DNA of 33,475 nucleotides from Variovorax sp. E3. GTDB taxonomy: Bacteria > Pseudomonadota > Gammaproteobacteria > Burkholderiales > Burkholderiaceae_C. Shown one piece after another: positions 8,125 to 20,200 of the stretch. The first letter of the stretch is position 1. The number at the start of each line of letters is the position of its first letter. The notes under the pieces are model-generated. The model was not told the DNA's origin and ran no database searches. It saw only the letters and a list, made by a program, of their open reading frames with translations. The stretch lies in NCBI RefSeq assembly GCF_016082275.1, contig NZ_MOWM01000076.1, forward strand, positions 1 through 33,475. The letters run 5' to 3'. A program made the translations under genes and the position numbers.

Positions 8125-9570
8125 TCAGAGCAAGGGTGAAAACAGGCGCGCGATCGCATCGCCGAGCCGACGCCAGAAACCCTGGCGCCGGTTGGCGCGC
8201 ACCGCGCCGGAACTGTGCAGATCGGTCTCGAACTGCGCCGCCAGCGGCCGCGCCAGTGCAGGACCATAAACCACCGCGCAGACCTCGAAGTTGAGGCGGA
8301 AGCTGCGGTTGTCGAAATTCGCGGTGCCGATCATCGCGCAATGGTCGTCGACCACCAAGGTCTTGGAGTGCAGCATGCGGGCCTTGTACTCCCACACCTT
8401 CACGCCGGCGGCGATGAGTTCGTCGAAGTACGAGCGCGCGGCGGCGCTCACGATGGCCGAGTCGCTGCGACGTGGCACCAGCAGGCGCACGTCGACGCCG
8501 CGCAAGGCCGCGCTGGTGAGCGCCATCAGCGCGGGCTCGCCGGGCACGAAATACGGGGTGGTGAGCCAGGCGCGGTGCGTGGCCGAATGAATCGCTTCCA
8601 CGTGCATGCGGTGGATGGCCTCGAGCGTGTTGTCGGGGCCGCTGGTGACGATCTGCACCGGAACGTCGCCCGCCTCCAGCTGCGGCAGCAAGGCGTCCAT
8701 GGCGTCGTCCATGCGGCGCGGGTCTTCGCCGGTGGCGTAGGTCCAGTCTTCGAGGAAGGTGGTCTGCAGCCAGCGCACCGCGCTGCCTTCGATGCGCAGG
8801 TGCACGTCGTGGTAGGCGTCGGGGTTGGTGCGCTTGTCTTCCTCGTCGGTGATGTTCACGCCGCCCGTGAAGCCCACGCACCCGTCGCACACCACGATCT
8901 TGCGGTGGGTGCGGTAGTTGGTCACCGGGCGCAGGCGCCGGCCGATCTTGGTGTCGTGGAACAGCGCCACCTGCACGCCGGCTTCGTGCAGCGGCGCCAT
9001 GAACTTGCGGCCGATGCGCTTGGAGCCGAGGGCGTCGATCAGCAGGCGCACTGTCACGCCCTGCTTCGCGCGCTCGACCAGCAGGTCGCGCAGCGCGGTG
9101 CCGATCTTGTCGGGCTCGAAGATGTAGTACTCGAGGTGGATGTGGTCCTGCGCGGCGCGCACGGCGTCGAAGATCGCATCGAAGGTGCGCGCCCCACCCG
9201 ACAGCAACTCGACGCCGAGGGCGCTCGACACCGGCAGCCCGCAGGTGGCCGTGCCCAGTTTCGCCATCTGCTGCAGGGCCGGTGGCGCGTTCTGCGCCGC
9301 GTCGCGCAACCGCGCCACGTCGGCCTGGGCAAAGGCGCTGGCGCGGCTGCGCAGCCGCTTCAGCCGCTGCTTGCGCAGGCGCTGCGGGCCGAGGAAGTAG
9401 TAGATGACGAAGCCCGCGAACGGCAGCAGCGCCAGCGACAGGATCCAGCTCATCGTGGACACCGGCGCGCGCTTTTGCATCACGATCCAGACCGACAGCA
9501 CGGCGATGTAGCCGCTCCACGCCAGGGAGAGGCCGGTTTTCCATTCGTGGCTGAGTTCGGGGAGGATCAA
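8125..9570 (-). CDS. cls: cardiolipin synthase (phospholipase D family)
   Basis: About 481 residues. Two N-terminal transmembrane segments (around 16-30 and 41-60) are followed by two phospholipase-D domains with complete HKD motifs: THRKIVVCDG (His222) with GGVN downstream, and LHSKTLVVDD (His401) with GTANFDNRS. It should make cardiolipin from phosphatidylglycerol at the inner membrane, like ClsA. The open frame begins with TTG at 9570; no ATG or good Shine-Dalgarno is seen nearby and the next Met (residue 31) would remove the first membrane segment, so the TTG is kept with moderate confidence. It abuts sbcB. Confidence 0.92.
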   Translation of the reverse strand: MILPELSHEWKTGLSLAWSGYIAVLSVWIVMQKRAPVSTMSWILSLALLPFAGFVIYYFLGPQRLRKQRLKRLRSRASAFAQADVARLRDAAQNAPPALQQMAKLGTATCGLPVSSALGVELLSGGARTFDAIFDAVRAAQDHIHLEYYIFEPDKIGTALRDLLVERAKQGVTVRLLIDALGSKRIGRKFMAPLHEAGVQVALFHDTKIGRRLRPVTNYRTHRKIVVCDGCVGFTGGVNITDEEDKRTNPDAYHDVHLRIEGSAVRWLQTTFLEDWTYATGEDPRRMDDAMDALLPQLEAGDVPVQIVTSGPDNTLEAIHRMHVEAIHSATHRAWLTTPYFVPGEPALMALTSAALRGVDVRLLVPRRSDSAIVSAAARSYFDELIAAGVKVWEYKARMLHSKTLVVDDHCAMIGTANFDNRSFRLNFEVCAVVYGPALARPLAAQFETDLHSSGAVRANRRQGFWRRLGDAIARLFSPLL

Positions 9571-9616
9571 GGCGAAAAGAGGGTTGAGGCGGCGGTGCAG
9601 TGTCGCCGGCCCAAAG

Positions 9617-9649
9617 AAAAAGGCCGGCAGCGCGATGCTACCGGCCTTT
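9617..9649 (-). terminator. Rho-independent terminator after clpA
   Basis: AAAGGCCGG at 9619-9627 pairs with CCGGCCTTT at 9641-9649 around a 13-base loop. Read on the - strand, the stem is followed by a run of T (complement of the A run at 9617-9621). It lies 46 bases past the clpA stop and also upstream of cls, separating the two transcripts. Confidence 0.8.
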
Positions 9650-9695
9650 GGAGGCTATTTCCGCGGCCTCAGCGGCCACGGACTGCCTGGTTGTT

Positions 9696-12016
<2,321 letters not shown>

Positions 12017-12083
12017 GTGATTTCCTTTTGCCTTGCTGTAAATAAGTTCTCAGATGGGTTGGAGCTTGCGCAATTCAACAGGT

Positions 12084-12443
12084 TCACGCAACTGGTTCGC
12101 TGACACATTGCAGCGGATGCCCCGCCTGCTGTGCGGCTTCCATCACCTGATTGACCTTTGTGGCGGCCATGTCGCGGGAATAGACCCCACACACGCCCCG
12201 GCCATCGAGGTGGATCTTGAGCATGATCTGGGTCGCGGTTTCGCGGTCCTTGCTGAAATATTCCTGCAGCACGACGATCACGAACTCCATCGGCGTGTAG
12301 TCGTCGTTCAGCATCACCACCTGGTACATCTGGGGCGGCGCAGTTTTCTGCGGCCGGCGCTCCAGGACGACCGAATCTCCGTCATCCCCGGCCGGTTTCT
12401 GCGCCGGCGGGGTGTTGGGAGTCTTGGGAATTCTCGTTGCCAT
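12084..12443 (-). CDS. clpS: ATP-dependent Clp protease adaptor ClpS
   Basis: 119 residues. ClpS binds N-end-rule substrates and hands them to ClpA. The flexible N-terminus is followed by the conserved core: YQVVMLNDDYTPMEFVIVVL with the substrate-pocket Asp pair, then KIHLDGRGVCGVYSRDMAATKV with the conserved His. I chose ATG at 12443 (MATRIPKTPNTPP) rather than the open frame to 12545, because the core begins about 30 residues later as in other ClpS proteins. A TATAGAAT-like box just upstream of the ATG could be a -10 element, but I could not pair it with a -35. Confidence 0.94.
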   Translation of the reverse strand: MATRIPKTPNTPPAQKPAGDDGDSVVLERRPQKTAPPQMYQVVMLNDDYTPMEFVIVVLQEYFSKDRETATQIMLKIHLDGRGVCGVYSRDMAATKVNQVMEAAQQAGHPLQCVSEPVA

Positions 12444-12552
12444 GAAAAAGATTCTATAGAGCGTGCAAGCACCGTGCCGGCGCAAGCAGACTTGGTGACG
12501 CATATTCGACAAATCAAGGGGCTTGCGTCGTGTGCGACAGCACAAAACGCAT

Positions 12553-12575
12553 AAAAAAACCGGCGAGCTGCCGGT
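12553..12575 (-). terminator. Rho-independent terminator of the T6SS operon
   Basis: ACCGGC at 12559-12564 and GCCGGT at 12570-12575 form a stem with a 5-base loop. On the - strand a T run (complement of the A run at 12553-12559) follows. It sits immediately after the stop of the last T6SS-operon gene (12579), insulating clpS from T6SS read-through. Confidence 0.85.
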
Positions 12576-12578
12576 CTT

Positions 12579-13193
12579 TTATATATTGCGCAGAACCGGC
12601 CCGCGGGGCGCCTGCAGTTTTCGGCCGGGAGGCCGGGTTGCGGGGGGCAGATCGGGCGGCAAGGCGTCGATTTCCTCGTCCGTGAGTTCGCGCTCGGGCA
12701 CTTCCTGCACGTGGACGGCCACGGGAGGCGGCAGCGGGATTCGCGGCGGTTCCGGCAGGCGGGCGGAAGGCGAAGCAGGAGCCGGCGGCCTGGGTCTGGG
12801 CGCCGGTGCGGGCGCGGGCCCAGGCGCAGGCGCTTCACGCCGTGGCAGGGGCAGTGGCGATTCGGACAGCAAGGCACGCCATTCCGCCAGCCGCCGGGCA
12901 TCCTGCTCCGACTGCCAGCGCTGCTGCTCCTGCAGTTGCTCCTTCCAGCGCTCCGCCTGCTTGCGCCCCAGGAATTCGAGTTCGGTCCTGGCGGCCTGCT
13001 GCATCCACTGCGGCAGGCACAGCATGGCGTGTTGCAGATCCCGCTGCGCTTGCTCCCGGGCGTGCTCGAAGGCTTCCCGTTGCTCCTCCAGCTGCCTGCG
13101 AAAACTGCGTGCGCAACCCCAGGCCCCCAACACGCCGCCCAATACACCGACCAGAAGGCACCCCAGCAGGAGCCCGAGAGAGAGATGTGTCAT
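12579..13193 (-). CDS. uncharacterised membrane-anchored coiled-coil/proline-rich protein at the end of the T6SS operon
   Basis: 204 residues, no family recognised. Residues 4-26 form one glycine/leucine-rich transmembrane segment (LSLGLLLGCLLVGVLGGVLG). Residues ~30-110 are charged and helical (RRQLEEQREAFEHAREQAQRD, RWKEQLQEQQRWQSEQDARR), a likely coiled coil. Residues ~118-160 are almost entirely Pro/Ala/Arg, and the tail holds an acidic motif ELTDEEIDALPPDLPP. ATG at 13193 overlaps the tssA stop by four bases (ATGA), so it is translated with tssA and is probably a T6SS accessory factor. A short envelope anchor, TssA partner or stabiliser are all possible; no sequence evidence picks one. 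Confidence 0.75.
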   Translation of the reverse strand: MTHLSLGLLLGCLLVGVLGGVLGAWGCARSFRRQLEEQREAFEHAREQAQRDLQHAMLCLPQWMQQAARTELEFLGRKQAERWKEQLQEQQRWQSEQDARRLAEWRALLSESPLPLPRREAPAPGPAPAPAPRPRPPAPASPSARLPEPPRIPLPPPVAVHVQEVPERELTDEEIDALPPDLPPATRPPGRKLQAPRGPVLRNI

Positions 13194-14251
13194 CGGGACG
13201 CGTCTCCCTCGGCATCCCATTTCCGCAGGAGATCGAGCGGAATGGCATCGACCACCTGCGAGAAGCGCTTGCCGACCATGCGCTCGGCCTGGAGAAGCAG
13301 CACGGCGACCGGGCTGCTCGGCTCGTGGTGTTCGAACCACTGGCGCGCGGTGCGAATGCGCTGAAGCGCGTCCTCTCGCATCGAGACGCCGGAATCCGTG
13401 AAACCGGCTGGCCCAGGCACCGCGGAATCTTCGGGGGAACCTTGCACCGCCCCGGGCACGTTCCCGGCGGACGCCTCGACAGGGTCGAATGGCGCCAGCA
13501 AGCGCGTGAGCGCCTGCAGCGGCGGTGCGTCCTGCCCCAGGTGCGCCGCTGCCCATGCCGCGATCTGCCCCAAGGTGCGTGACGCAGCCGCGAGCTGACG
13601 CACGGGCGCCTCGGGGTCGTCGACCGAAGACCGGTGCAACTGCGCCAGTTGCTGTCCGACGGACTCCGGACTCGGCGCGTCGAGCGGGCGCGGCACCGCT
13701 CCTGCACGCTCGACCTCGCGCACGCTCAGATACCTCGCGGCATTGGCCGCCACCACGATCTCGCGGACATCGCCGAGCAGGCCCTCGGGATCGGCCAGCG
13801 CGGCCAGGGCGTTGGCACGCACGGCCGGATCGCGCTCCCCTTCGATCAGCAACTGCGGATGGACAGCGTCAGGCCAGGCCTGGAGCACAGCCGCAAGCCC
13901 GGCCAGCGACTGCGCGAGCCCCGCCGCCTGGGCGAGCCGGGTGCGGGCACGGCAAAGCCAGACGAACAGCGTGATGTCCCGCGTGCGCAGCAGCAGGCGG
14001 CGGCAATCGCGCTCGATCTCGGCCCAGTTCGGCGCCTCGGGCGTCCCGACGAAGGGGCCGTATTGCGCGTCGCCGCGCGGAGACATGCGCGACAGCAACA
14101 CCGCGTACTCGGCGTCGTACTCGAGGCTGGGTCCGCAAGGTGCTTCGGCGCTGAAGGGCTGCAAGCCGTCGGCGCCCCCTTCGGCCCCTGCGTGCGAAGA
14201 AGACAAGTCGGGCGCGATGGCCCCTGAAGCGGAATGCGTGGCGAGGGTCAT
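13190..14251 (-). CDS. tssA: type VI secretion system protein TssA
   Basis: 353 residues. The N-terminal ImpA-N domain is recognisable (CGPSLEYDAEYAVLLSR, PNWAEIERDCRRLLLRTRDI), and the C-terminus carries the short TssA signature ARQWFEHHEPSSPVAVLLLQAERMVGKRFSQVVDAI. TssA primes baseplate and sheath assembly in the cytoplasm. The open frame extends to 14464, but that part is Thr/Arg-rich shadow of tssG; ATG at 14251 (MTLATHSASG), 20 bases after the tssG stop, is the likely start. It overlaps the following unknown gene by ATGA. The short C-terminal part after the signature places it with the compact TssA group. Confidence 0.9.
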   Translation of the reverse strand: MTLATHSASGAIAPDLSSSHAGAEGGADGLQPFSAEAPCGPSLEYDAEYAVLLSRMSPRGDAQYGPFVGTPEAPNWAEIERDCRRLLLRTRDITLFVWLCRARTRLAQAAGLAQSLAGLAAVLQAWPDAVHPQLLIEGERDPAVRANALAALADPEGLLGDVREIVVAANAARYLSVREVERAGAVPRPLDAPSPESVGQQLAQLHRSSVDDPEAPVRQLAAASRTLGQIAAWAAAHLGQDAPPLQALTRLLAPFDPVEASAGNVPGAVQGSPEDSAVPGPAGFTDSGVSMREDALQRIRTARQWFEHHEPSSPVAVLLLQAERMVGKRFSQVVDAIPLDLLRKWDAEGDASR

Positions 14252-14270
14252 GGGGTCTGCGTCTGGAAAG

Positions 14271-15434
14271 TCAGCGGGCGGCGCGCGCGTCGTGGTTGTT
14301 GTCGTTGTCGTTGCGGTAACGCGAGCCGATGTATTGCTCGGGCTCGAACACCATGCCGACGGTGTAGCCCGGGGATGTCGCGGCACCACCGGCGCCGTCG
14401 CGCGGCCGCAGCGCGCCTTCGGAACCGCCGAGCCACGTGGACCAGCCGAGCTTTTCGGTGTCATCGAGCCGCGCGGGCGGCGTGCTGTCGTTGCGAACGC
14501 GCAGCTCCACCTCCCAGACGAATTCGTAGCCGACGAATCCGCGCACCCATTCGACGAGCGAAGCCAGGTCCTGCCCCTGCGGCGTGAAGCGCAGGTATTG
14601 CGTGAGGCTCAGCGGACCCAGCACGAGCCTGAACTTGTTCTGCCGGTCGGCCACAACCTCCCCCGCGATCGCCCCGACGCCCATGACACTGGAAGCCCGT
14701 GCCCGCCCCAGGTGGCTCTGGTCTTCCTCGTCGATGCGAATCCAGTGCAGCACGAACTCCTGCAGCTGCACGGGCACCGCGAAGAAGCGCGCCAGCGTCG
14801 CGGCCAGGCCGTCGGGGTTGCGGGCCTCGCGGCTCAGATGGGTCGACGCGGCAAGCCGCGCATGCGCCGGCAGGACCGAATCGCGGATCTCCAGCGGATC
14901 GTGCCCCGTCAGGCGCGCGATGTAGCCGCTGAAGGCCTCGTCCTCCATGCGGTCGAGCCCCGCCGCCGCCTGGCTCTGGGCCCACGCCCGGTACATGTGC
15001 GTCAGGTAGCGGTGGTGGAACAGGTCCAGAAAATCCGCGAGTGTGCTGTCGTTGCTGTTCTCGGTGCGGTCGCGGACCAGTTCCGTGTAGTGAATCGGCA
15101 GCGGCCCGTTGGGGCCCAGCAGGCCCAGGCCGTAGACCCGCACCATCGGAAGCGCCGGGTTGTTGCCCGCGCGCGGACTGGCGTCACCGGGCACGCGGGG
15201 CTCCGATTCGCCCGGCAGCACGGCCCCTGCGATTTCACGCGGCGCAAAAATCAGGGCTGCGGCCTGCCCCAGCCTGAAAGGCTCCTGCTGCGGCCGACTG
15301 GCCCGCCCGATCGGTGGTTGCTGCAAATGCGAGGCGCCGAAGCGCCGCAGCAGTGCGAGGAAGCCGAACTTCCAGGGCGCCTTGCGCAAACGCCCGAGCG
15401 CCTCTTGCAACGCCGGCCTGGTATCGACCGTCAT
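14271..15434 (-). CDS. tssG: type VI secretion system baseplate subunit TssG
   Basis: 387 residues, ImpH/VasB family. Signatures include APWKFGFLALLRRFGAS near the N-terminus, MVRVYGLGLLGPNGPLPIHYTELV, FLDLFHHRYLTHMYRAWAQ and FRLVLGPLSLTQYLRFTPQG. TssG forms the baseplate wedge with TssF and TssE, usually encoded next to it; here its neighbours are an FHA gene and tssA instead. ATG at 15434 overlaps the fha stop (ATGA). The C-terminus is Asn/Asp/Arg-rich (RYRNDNDNNHD) and looks disordered. Confidence 0.93.
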   Translation of the reverse strand: MTVDTRPALQEALGRLRKAPWKFGFLALLRRFGASHLQQPPIGRASRPQQEPFRLGQAAALIFAPREIAGAVLPGESEPRVPGDASPRAGNNPALPMVRVYGLGLLGPNGPLPIHYTELVRDRTENSNDSTLADFLDLFHHRYLTHMYRAWAQSQAAAGLDRMEDEAFSGYIARLTGHDPLEIRDSVLPAHARLAASTHLSREARNPDGLAATLARFFAVPVQLQEFVLHWIRIDEEDQSHLGRARASSVMGVGAIAGEVVADRQNKFRLVLGPLSLTQYLRFTPQGQDLASLVEWVRGFVGYEFVWEVELRVRNDSTPPARLDDTEKLGWSTWLGGSEGALRPRDGAGGAATSPGYTVGMVFEPEQYIGSRYRNDNDNNHDARAAR

Positions 15435-16496
15435 CGGGGAGCGCCTTCGTCGCCATGGTCTTCGCTGGCGCGGGCCGAGCCGATGCGGATGTGGCTGTCC
15501 GGCGAAAGGTCGTGGTGTTCGCGCCGCGTGAGGCTGGGCAACGGCGCTCTGGCGTCGCGGGCCAGTTCGGGCGCGAACAGGCTCAGTACATCGTCGGCTT
15601 GCTCCGCGTCGAGCAGGCCCGAACTCACGAGCGGCTCGAAGTCGTCGATGAGCCGGTCGATCGCCTCGGGGGGCTGCAGGATGTCGCGCAGCAAGGCATA
15701 GGGCTGCGCCTGCTCGCGAAGCTCGTCCAGCGTGGGTGCGGGCTCGGCGCCTGAAGACAGAAAACCCTCCCAGTCGGTACGGCCCGAAAGCTGGTCGGGG
15801 TCGCGCACGACGCGGACGAATTCGTCGTGAAGTTCGTCGAGCAGGGGGACGCGACGCTCGGATGCCGGGACCGGGTTCGCAAACGACGCCGTCGGCGTGA
15901 CGCGCGGCGCGGGCCGTTGCGGCTCGCCCAGCAGCTCCGACAAGACCTCCACCGTCGGGCGCGACTGTGCCCGAGCCATGCCGAGCATGCCGAAGGGGTC
16001 GGCCTGCATATCGGCCTCGGGGTCGAGGCTGCCGCTCTCACCGCCCCGCGCGGCAAGGTCGCGCAAGTCGAATTGAGGCGCAGCGCTCGCCACGGGGCGG
16101 GCCGGCTCGACCACCACCGGCCCGCCCTTGATCGCCCGCCCTCCCCGAACTCCACCACGAACCGCAACAAACCCAGCTCGAGCGTGTCCCCTGCCGCAAT
16201 GGGCACCACGAGGCCGGCCCGGACACGCTTGCCGTTGAGCGCACACATGAGCACATGGCTGCCGTTCAGCAGTTGCCATCCGCCGGCCGTGTCGCTCCAG
16301 GCGATGCGGCACAGGTTGGCCACGCGCCATTGGGCTTCGCTCTGGCGTTCACCGCACAGCTGAAGCGCGTCGCTACGCCCCTGCCCGCGGCGGGAATCAG
16401 GATGGCACCGTCGCGCACATCTCCACCGCTGTGCGTGAGTCGCAGACGCAAGGACAACACCTCGCCATCGTCGAAGCGAAATTCTTCGGTGTTCAT
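15431..16496 (-). CDS. T6SS-associated FHA-domain protein (two frameshifts in this sequence)
   Basis: About 355 residues when two breaks are corrected. N-terminus MNTEEFRFDDGEVLSLRLRL from ATG 16496; then GRSDALQLCGERQSEAQW, WQLLNGSHVLMCALNGKRV and DTLELGLLRFVVEFGEGG form a degenerate FHA-like beta sandwich. The rest (RAIKGGPVVVEPARP, QADPFGMLGMARAQSRPTVEVL, DDVLSLFAPE) is a linker and helical tail typical of T6SS Fha proteins. Frames change near 16380-16390 (GGCAGGGG tract on the coding strand) and near 16135-16148 (GGGAGGGCGGGCG tract); each fits one lost base. FHA domains bind phosphothreonine, but no PpkA/PppA kinase-phosphatase pair is present in the window. It overlaps tagF and tssG by ATGA at both ends. 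Decay rather than error is possible, since Fha is not always essential. Confidence 0.75.
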
Positions 16497-17224
16497 GGCG
16501 CACCGCCCCACAACTTCTGCAGCCTGTTGGCGGCCCCGACGAAACGCCCCTCGGCGTCCTGCTGCCAGAACGCACTTTCAGAGCGCGGGCCGAGCAAGCG
16601 CCGGGGCCAGTCCGGCCAGGGGAGATAGCGAACGCCATGCAGATGCGCCGCCGGATCGTTTCCGGGAGCAGGGCCCGCCCATCGATCGAGCGCGGCTTGC
16701 ATCCGCTGGTGGTGCCGCTCGTCGCCGCCTTCCGACTGCGTGCGACCTTCCCGCAGTTGCTCGCGCCACAGTGCGCTCACCGTCTGCTCCAGTGCCTGAA
16801 GCTCGGCAGCCCCGTCGGCGCGGGTGTGACGGGCCACAGCGCGGGCGAGCCAGAACTGCCAGTCGAGCGGTTGCCGCAGTTGCGCCTCGAAGTGACTTTG
16901 CGCCCACCGTGCATGCGCCAGCTGGTAAACCAGCACCGGCCAGTGCCGCCCCACCTTGTCGATCGACGGCGCGATGACACCCAGCACGAAACGCCGCGGC
17001 GCAAAGGCCAGCGTACCGGGCGGCAGCACAAAGGCGACCGGCACGGCCACCGCCCGCGCGGTAACGTCCGCGCCCGCGTTGCGGCTCTGCTGGGCCAGCC
17101 AGGGCATCCAGGCTTCCGACTCGCCGTGTCGCACCCCGCTGCGCACGAAGTCGGCATGGCCCGGCAGCTTGCCCCAGATGGCGGGCGGTGTGACGTGCCA
17201 GGAGGCAACCCACTGTCTCCACAT
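16493..17224 (-). CDS. tagF: type VI secretion system-associated protein TagF
   Basis: 243 residues, DUF2094/TagF family. The signature IWGKLPGHADFVR lies at about 16-28, followed by FVLGVIAPSIDKVGRHWPVLV, and the C-terminus has AFWQQDAEGRFVGAANRLQ. TagF is a cytoplasmic post-translational repressor of T6SS assembly in organisms where this has been studied, usually acting with Fha and the threonine phosphorylation pathway. ATG at 17224 is 3 bases after the tssM stop, and the stop overlaps the fha start (ATGA), so it is embedded in the operon. Confidence 0.9.
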   Translation of the reverse strand: MWRQWVASWHVTPPAIWGKLPGHADFVRSGVRHGESEAWMPWLAQQSRNAGADVTARAVAVPVAFVLPPGTLAFAPRRFVLGVIAPSIDKVGRHWPVLVYQLAHARWAQSHFEAQLRQPLDWQFWLARAVARHTRADGAAELQALEQTVSALWREQLREGRTQSEGGDERHHQRMQAALDRWAGPAPGNDPAAHLHGVRYLPWPDWPRRLLGPRSESAFWQQDAEGRFVGAANRLQKLWGGAP

Positions 17225-17227
17225 GGG

Positions 17228-20200
17228 TCAGGAGGCCCTGCCCGGGCAGCGGAAGCCCTTGAGCACGTCGCTGCCGAGCGGGTTGGGCTGGCTGCCGGAA
17301 TTGATGTCGATCAGAGCCTTGCGCCCGTCGAACGAATACTCCACGCTCAAGCGCCCCGGCGTCGCGGTGTTCACGATGCGCCCCTTCTCGAGCAAGCGGA
17401 ACAGCGCCCACGGCCCGCTGGTCAACAGGGTCGAGGTTGGCCCCGAGATGCGCGGATTGGCCGTGAGCTCCGCCATCGCACCGCCGCGCGGACCGGGCCA
17501 GTTGACGGCAAAGGCCTGCACCGGACCGTGAACGTAGCGCTGCCCTTGCCCATCGATGTCGATGATCAGGTCGGTGATGCTGGGCTCGAGCTCGAGCACG
17601 CGCAGATCCATCTTCCACGCCAGCTTCTTGCCGCCTGCATCACGGAAGAACAGGTCGCGGATCTGTTGGGCCCGGTAGAAGGCGTCGAGGCTCGGGCCGC
17701 TCTGGGCCAGCAGCTTGAGCAGTTCACCCAGCAGCGTGGGCCCCGTGGTCGCGGGCATGAGCGCCGGCGCGGAGCCGGTGGTGGCTGTGGCGGTGGGTGC
17801 GGCGTCGGCGCCGACCATGGCGTTCGCGGTGTTCGGGTCCTTGTAGCGCCAGGGGCGCACGCTGGTGTCGACGTAGGGCGCCAGGTATTTGCTGAAGAAC
17901 TCGTCGGCCGCGCCGCCCACGGCGAACACCAGGGTGAAGTCTTCGATGGAGGCGTCTTGTGCCGTCGCGGCGAGCGGGTAGCGCCCCTCCACGCCGCGCT
18001 TGCAGGGCTCGCTCACCTGCATTGCCATCAAGCCCATGATGCGGTCGAGCTGCAGTTGCGCCTGGTTGCGCAGGATGCCGGTCGAGCCCTGCACCACCTT
18101 GTCGCCGCCGCTGGTGGCGAGCGCGGTCAGCACCTCGCGAAAAGGCGCCGGGAGTTTCCCGGCCTCCAGCTTCAAACGCGCGCCGATCTCGGTGCCGCCG
18201 GGTGGCAGGCTGCCGGCGACGAGCGCCGTGTCGGCCACGACCAGCAGGGTGTAAAACTCGTTCACGAGGCCCGAGATGGTCTCGAGCCCGGGCTTGGCAC
18301 CCGTGGCGCCCATGCTGCCCGTGCCGATGTCGGGTTGGCCCGTAACGACTTCGCGCAGCGCGGCGAAGCGGTTGTCGACGACCTGCTTCTCGAGCCGTTC
18401 TTCCGGGCGGATGCCCAGGTTCCTGCCGAGGGCGCTGGTCTGTTTGTTGAGCTCGTCGCTGGCCTTGTCGAGAAAGCCCTTTTCTTCCTGCGCGCGAACG
18501 ACCAGCGGGCGCGACAGCGTGGTCTCGCGCGCGGCGGCGCGGGCCAGCCGCGCGAGCGGTGAATCGGGTGCGGCGAACTGCCGCAGCACGCTCAGGTCGA
18601 ACCCCAGGCTGGTGCCCGTGGTGTCGCTGCCGCTGACCGTGCGAATCGAATCGAGAAACGACTCCCAGTTCTGTGCATATTCATTGAGGTACTGGCGACG
18701 GATGTCCTCGAGCAAGGGGTCGTTCTGCAGCTTGCGCGCGGCCTCGTCCACCAGTTGGCCCGCTTTGGACGACACGTCGCCCGCGAACGCGACGGTCCCG
18801 TTGCCGCGCCCCATCACCCAGGCGTCGTCATCGAGTGCCCGCCCCACGAACTCGGGCAGACGCTTGTTGAAGACGTCGTGATAGCCGTCGTACGTGAAGA
18901 GACCCGGCACGCCCTTCTCGAGCGGCAACCCGCCCGCGCGCGAGAACACGGTGCCCGCCTGCGGCCCCACCGCGCGCACCAGCGTGAACTCCTGCGGCGC
19001 CTCGAATTGCATCGCCGCCTTGGCGCGCTCGTACACGCGCTGCGTCGACGTGTTGCTGTTGAGGAATTCCTGCACCGAACGCACCAGCGCCTCGTTGGGC
19101 AGCGAGGCCGACTGCACCGGCCGCTCGCCGGAGAACAGCGCCGTCACATGCCCCACCATCGAGGCGCGGCCGCCGAAGGCTGCGGCGCTGTCGGCGTTCT
19201 CCCAGTCCTTGAGCACCCAGTTGCGAACGTCGCGCGCGCCGCCCTTCATGTAGCGGTCCTTGTCGTGCAGGAGCTTGTAGACACGCAGGGTTTCGTAGGC
19301 GGTCTTGGCGTCGCCGTCCTTCATGCTCTGCGCGAGCACGGCCTCCATGCGGTTCAGGATGGTCGGCAGCAAGGTGTGGTCCTGCAATTGCGCGTAGGCG
19401 TCGCTCGTCGCCGCCAGCACCGGGGGCACCGAGTACAGGCCGTAGAGAAAACTGCCCGGCGGATTGTCGATGTCGAGCCCTGGATAGCCCGGCAGCTCGC
19501 GCGCGCCATTGAGCACGTCGGGTACGCCTGCGGGCTTGAAACTGGCGAACAGCGCGCGAACCTGGCCCGTGAGCACTTCGGCGCGCTGGCCCACGACCGA
19601 CAGGTATTGGCGGTTGTTGCCGAAGCTCAGCGCGAGTGCCCCGGCCAGCCAAAGAAAGATCACCACGGCCAGCGCATGCCCCGTGAGGCGCAGCAGCCGG
19701 AAGCGGAACTCCCAGCGCAAGTTGGGCCGAACCAGATGCGCCTCGGGAATGATCACCTTCGTCAGCAGGTCCTGGAGAAAGAAGCCCTGTTGCGCGCGGG
19801 TGGGGGGCGTCTTGACGGGCGCCGCCTCGCTCGGCGAGGCGTTCGCCAATCCACCCGTGGACAGGCCGAGGCTGCGCCACAGCCGTTGCAGCAGCGTGCC
19901 CGGATCGGCTGCAAGGTCGACATCAGCCTGCGCACCGCTCGTGAAATAGACGCCGCGCAGCGTGTCGTGCAGTTGGGTCTTGTCGAAGCGCGAGGCGAGA
20001 AAAATCTCGTCGAGCATCGGCACCAGCGGCACGGCGAGCCCGGCCAGTTCCTGAGGCAGCGCGAACAGGCGCTTGCGGCGGTCGACGTCGAACTCTTCAT
20101 TCAAGCGCGAGCGCAAGCCGGCGGCGAGCCGATCCTTGAGCAACGCGAGTTCGGTACCCACCTGCGTGCGCAGGGCTTCACGGCCTTGTGCGGCAGCCCG

